Below, one piece after another: positions 5,591 to 7,656 of a DNA stretch of 7,656 nt. Position numbers and translations under genes: made by a program. This DNA comes from Candidatus Altimarinota bacterium. Lineage in GTDB: Bacteria; Patescibacteriota; Gracilibacteria; UBA4473. The notes below the pieces were generated by a model, which was not told the origin of the DNA, searched no databases, and saw only the letters and a list, made by a program, of their open reading frames with translations. The stretch is from contig JALWQU010000045.1 of assembly GCA_026982915.1 (NCBI GenBank), forward strand, positions 1 through 7,656, given 5' to 3'. Position 1 is the stretch's first letter. Every line of letters starts with the position of its first letter.

Positions 5591-5616
5591 TCAACCGTAG
5601 TAAAAAAAACACTATC

Positions 5617-5645
5617 AAAAAAAGACCCTTAATCGGGTCTTTTTT
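5617..5645. terminator. Bidirectional intrinsic terminator between rpsR and lysA
   Basis: A strong stem AGACCC/GGGTCT (5623-5628 with 5635-5640), loop TTAATC, is flanked by A-rich sequence on the left and T-rich on the right that extend the stem. It therefore works on both strands: after rpsR on the plus strand and after lysA on the minus strand. Confidence 0.88.
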
Positions 5646-5665
5646 ATTTTATCAGACTTTTCTTT
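5646..5665 (+). repeat. TTTATCAG motif, copy C
   Basis: On the plus strand ATTTTATCAG then ACTTTTCTTT, 7 nt after the GGGTCT stem of the rpsR terminator. Compared with copies A and B it has one extra base between CAG and TTTTC. It is in a convergent gap with no plus-strand gene downstream. Confidence 0.45.
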
Positions 5666-5689
5666 ATGAGCCTAAATTGCTTCCTCAAC

Positions 5690-6898
5690 CTAAATATCAA
5701 AGTTTTCCATCATCTGCTCAAAAGACTGTCGTTTTCGAATACAACGCACACTTCCCCCATCGACCATGACTTCTGGTAGCATTTCTCGTAGATTGTAATT
5801 CGAACTCATCGACATACCATAGGCACCCGCTACAACCATAGCCAAAACATCGCCTTCACGAACTTCTGGTAGATCAATCCCCTCGTTGAACAAATCACAG
5901 GTCTCACAAACATTACCCGCGATACTAACTCGTTGCGTTGGTCCTTTGGGGTTAGAAAGGTTTATGAAATCCTGAAAAGCGCCGTACATAGCCGGGCGAA
6001 TGTAGTTTGAGAATCCCGCATCACAGCCCACAAAGGTGGCACCTGATTTTTGCTTAATCGTGGTTACCGTCATCAGCAACGCCGTCGAACTAGAGACTAG
6101 AAACTTCCCCGGCTCAATACGAACCTCGATTTCACGACCATTTGTGGCTTCAAAATCACGGATAATCGGCTCTATTGCTTCCGCAAAATTCGAAATATCA
6201 ATAGACGATTCTCCAATTTTATAATTTACACCAAACCCACCGCCAAAATCAATAAAACGAATATGGTCAAACTTTTTCGCAATATCGCAGACCGAAAAAA
6301 CCGAGACTTTAAATTCATGCGTTGTATAGAATCCTGATCCAATATGGGAATGAATCCCCACCATTTTTAGGTTATATTTTTCACAAATATTTTTTACAAC
6401 GGGAATCTCTTCCTCCATAATCCCAAACTTAGTCATTTCTGGCCCCGTAATAATCTTATCAAACTCCCCCGCTCCAACCTCAGGACAAATCCGAATAGAA
6501 ACCTCTGACCCTGGGAAAAGTTTTCCAAATCGTTCTATCTCAGAAACCGCTCCTAGATTCGGTAAAACACCCGCTTTACCGACAAATTTAAGCTCAGCAT
6601 TTGAGGGATTCGATGGGGTGAAAATAATCTGATCTGGACGATAGCCCAGATCAAGCGCCAATCGAACTTCATGTGGGCTCACGGTATCTATCCCATAAAT
6701 ACCAGCTTTCTTGATCACTCGCACCAAGTGTGGGTTAAAATTCGCCTTGATCGCGTAGAAAATCTTGGTATTAAATCGTGAAAAGCTTTTGGTTAGATAG
6801 TCCGCTTTTTTTCGAATATTTTCCGCATCCGTTACGAAAAGAGGGCTTCCGTATTCCTTTAGTGCGGACTCGAGTGGTTTAAGTTGAGGGATAAACAT
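5690..6898 (-). CDS. lysA: Diaminopimelate decarboxylase
   Basis: A PLP enzyme that decarboxylates meso-diaminopimelate to L-lysine, the last step of lysine synthesis. The 402 residues match the family (fold III alanine-racemase-like barrel plus beta domain). Visible sites: PLP lysine K51 in YAIKANFNP; HSHIGSG (183-189); phosphate-binding GGGFG (219-223); EPGK (262-265); RPAMYGAF (301-308); CETCD (331-335) with the conserved barrel-opposite Cys; AGAYGMSMSSNYN (357-369); closing VDGGSVRCIRKRQSFEQM. Two oddities: EPGK where EPGR is usual, and CETCD where CESGD/CETGD is common. Other members of the fold (ornithine or carboxynorspermidine decarboxylase) fit less well because of length and the SNYN ending. 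The start at 6898 (MFIPQLKPLE) has no Shine-Dalgarno. It follows the membrane-protein gene by 61 bp, with a likely terminator between. Confidence 0.93.
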   Translation of the reverse strand: MFIPQLKPLESALKEYGSPLFVTDAENIRKKADYLTKSFSRFNTKIFYAIKANFNPHLVRVIKKAGIYGIDTVSPHEVRLALDLGYRPDQIIFTPSNPSNAELKFVGKAGVLPNLGAVSEIERFGKLFPGSEVSIRICPEVGAGEFDKIITGPEMTKFGIMEEEIPVVKNICEKYNLKMVGIHSHIGSGFYTTHEFKVSVFSVCDIAKKFDHIRFIDFGGGFGVNYKIGESSIDISNFAEAIEPIIRDFEATNGREIEVRIEPGKFLVSSSTALLMTVTTIKQKSGATFVGCDAGFSNYIRPAMYGAFQDFINLSNPKGPTQRVSIAGNVCETCDLFNEGIDLPEVREGDVLAMVVAGAYGMSMSSNYNLREMLPEVMVDGGSVRCIRKRQSFEQMMENFDI

Positions 6899-6904
6899 TT
6901 TTTG

Positions 6905-6923
6905 AGGAAAATCTGATAAATTA
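6905..6923 (-). repeat. TTTATCAG motif, copy B
   Basis: On the minus strand TAATTTATCAG then ATTTTCCT, 6 nt after the stem of the terminator that follows the membrane-protein gene and 6 nt before the lysA ATG. It matches copy A at 17 of 19 positions. Because lysA follows, here alone it could double as a promoter or leader element. Confidence 0.5.
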
Positions 6924-6948
6924 AAAACAACACCGAAAAGGCTATTGT
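6923..6948 (-). terminator. Probable terminator after the AT-rich membrane-protein gene
   Basis: On the minus strand ACAATA, a bulged G, CC, a TTTTC loop, then GGTG and TTGT, pair over about 8 bp with one wobble, followed immediately by TTTTT. The stem is weaker than the other two terminators, so read-through into lysA is possible. Confidence 0.5.
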
Positions 6949-6959
6949 TTTATCATTTT

Positions 6960-7610
6960 TTAGCAAGATTTGGTGGGTTTTTCTAAGCCTACATTCTGCT
7001 TTTTTAGTCTTTTATATATTTTTTTAACGAGGAGGATTGGAATAATAAAGAAGCTTATAGTCGTTATTACGCCTTTCCCATAAGGGATCCCCCAAAGAAA
7101 CAATTTATTGGTAATATAATAAGTAACTTCTCTTGAAAAAATTAGCGCGGCCTCTAACAAATCATTTCCATAAAAATTCTGAACCAAAACTAAGATGAAT
7201 TTTGTAAAAAAAATAAGCAGAATAAACTGAATCATGAATGCAAAAATATTTATGGATGTATAAAAAAAGGCAGGAAAGAGTACCGTATTTTTTTCACGAA
7301 AACAGGTGATTTTTTTACCCCTGATATGTAAGTAAAAAGTTGTGAAAAATAACAAGACAGCAAAGGCAAACAACCTCCAGTATTCTGCAAAAAAATATAA
7401 GTTGTTCTCGTTCATAAACACATAAAAAAGAAGAGAGCTTTCTCTTGGAGCTAATAATGTATGGAGAAAAGGAAAACCCGTATTAAAAACAAGCGTAAAA
7501 ACTAAGTAGTACCAACACAAAAGAATAATATTTATAAAAATAACTGAAAAATTGAAATTTATCTTCAAGGTTATGTCTTTGGGGATTTTTATTTCTGTAG
7601 GTATTTTCAT
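6960..7610 (-). CDS. AT-rich polytopic membrane protein, function unknown
   Basis: I do not recognise a family. The 216-residue product is dominated by Phe, Ile, Leu and Tyr. Hydrophobic segments lie at about 20-43, 74-96, 110-145 (one long or two helices) and 180-197, with a basic C-terminal tail (KKIYKRLKKQ), so four or five transmembrane helices are likely. No catalytic or transport motif is evident. The start at 7610 is supported by an in-frame TAA four codons upstream; a TATAAAAT run at about 7621-7630 on the minus strand could be its -10, with no clear -35. Base composition differs from its neighbours: hand counts of three 60-base lines give 18-33% G+C, against about 45% for a line in lysA. 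That fits either a fast-evolving lineage-specific gene or transferred DNA. Confidence 0.7.
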   Translation of the reverse strand: MKIPTEIKIPKDITLKINFNFSVIFINIILLCWYYLVFTLVFNTGFPFLHTLLAPRESSLLFYVFMNENNLYFFAEYWRLFAFAVLLFFTTFYLHIRGKKITCFREKNTVLFPAFFYTSINIFAFMIQFILLIFFTKFILVLVQNFYGNDLLEAALIFSREVTYYITNKLFLWGIPYGKGVITTISFFIIPILLVKKIYKRLKKQNVGLEKPTKSC

Positions 7611-7656
7611 CGAAAGGGCTTATTTTATAGATTTTACCTCAATCTTAGGTTTATAA

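Overview
The window looks like a stretch of bacterial chromosome of moderate-to-low G+C. Gene recognition comes from reading the translations; no database search was possible. Placement is tentative: a bacterium with a reduced or rearranged genome, perhaps of the Candidate Phyla Radiation/Patescibacteria (Peregrinibacteria- or Gracilibacteria-like). The reasons are broken ribosomal and secretion gene clusters, a single-chain ADP-forming acyl-CoA synthetase, a membrane-anchored surface protein with calcium-binding repeats, and no Shine-Dalgarno sequence at any readable start. Standard stop codons (TAA, TAG, TGA) fit every gene, so no recoding is needed.

Layout. (1) 1-2368, plus strand: the 3' part of an ADP-forming acyl-CoA synthetase, a small basic two-helix membrane protein and a CaCA-type cation exchanger, joined by 1-nt and 4-nt overlaps and therefore probably an operon. 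An extended -10 element at the end of the first gene may add an internal, leaderless promoter. (2) 2369-3593, plus strand: promoter region with a palindrome, then a secreted, C-terminally anchored protein with a discoidin-like domain and thrombospondin type 3-like repeats. (3) 3594-3821, no gene: a 91-bp double-hairpin inverted repeat and the nusG terminator. (4) 3822-4597, minus strand: secE and nusG. (5) 4598-4808, divergent control region. (6) 4809-5590, plus strand: rpsF (S6) and rpsR (S18), ending in a bidirectional terminator. (7) 5690-7610, minus strand: an AT-rich polytopic membrane protein followed by lysA (diaminopimelate decarboxylase).

How the genes fit together. secE/nusG and rpsF/rpsR are housekeeping pairs transcribed away from a shared 211-bp region, cut loose from their usual partners (rplKAJL; ssb and rplI). 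The synthetase can make ATP and a free acid such as acetate from an acyl-CoA. The exchanger and the surface protein both concern calcium or other cations at the cell envelope, but no functional link is shown. lysA makes lysine from meso-diaminopimelate and has no other lysine gene in view.

No obvious new enzyme system is present. The most unusual signals are non-coding: a TTTATCAG-containing motif just downstream of all three intrinsic terminators, the double-hairpin repeat with compensatory changes, and promoters placed so that transcripts would start at or within a few bases of the start codon.
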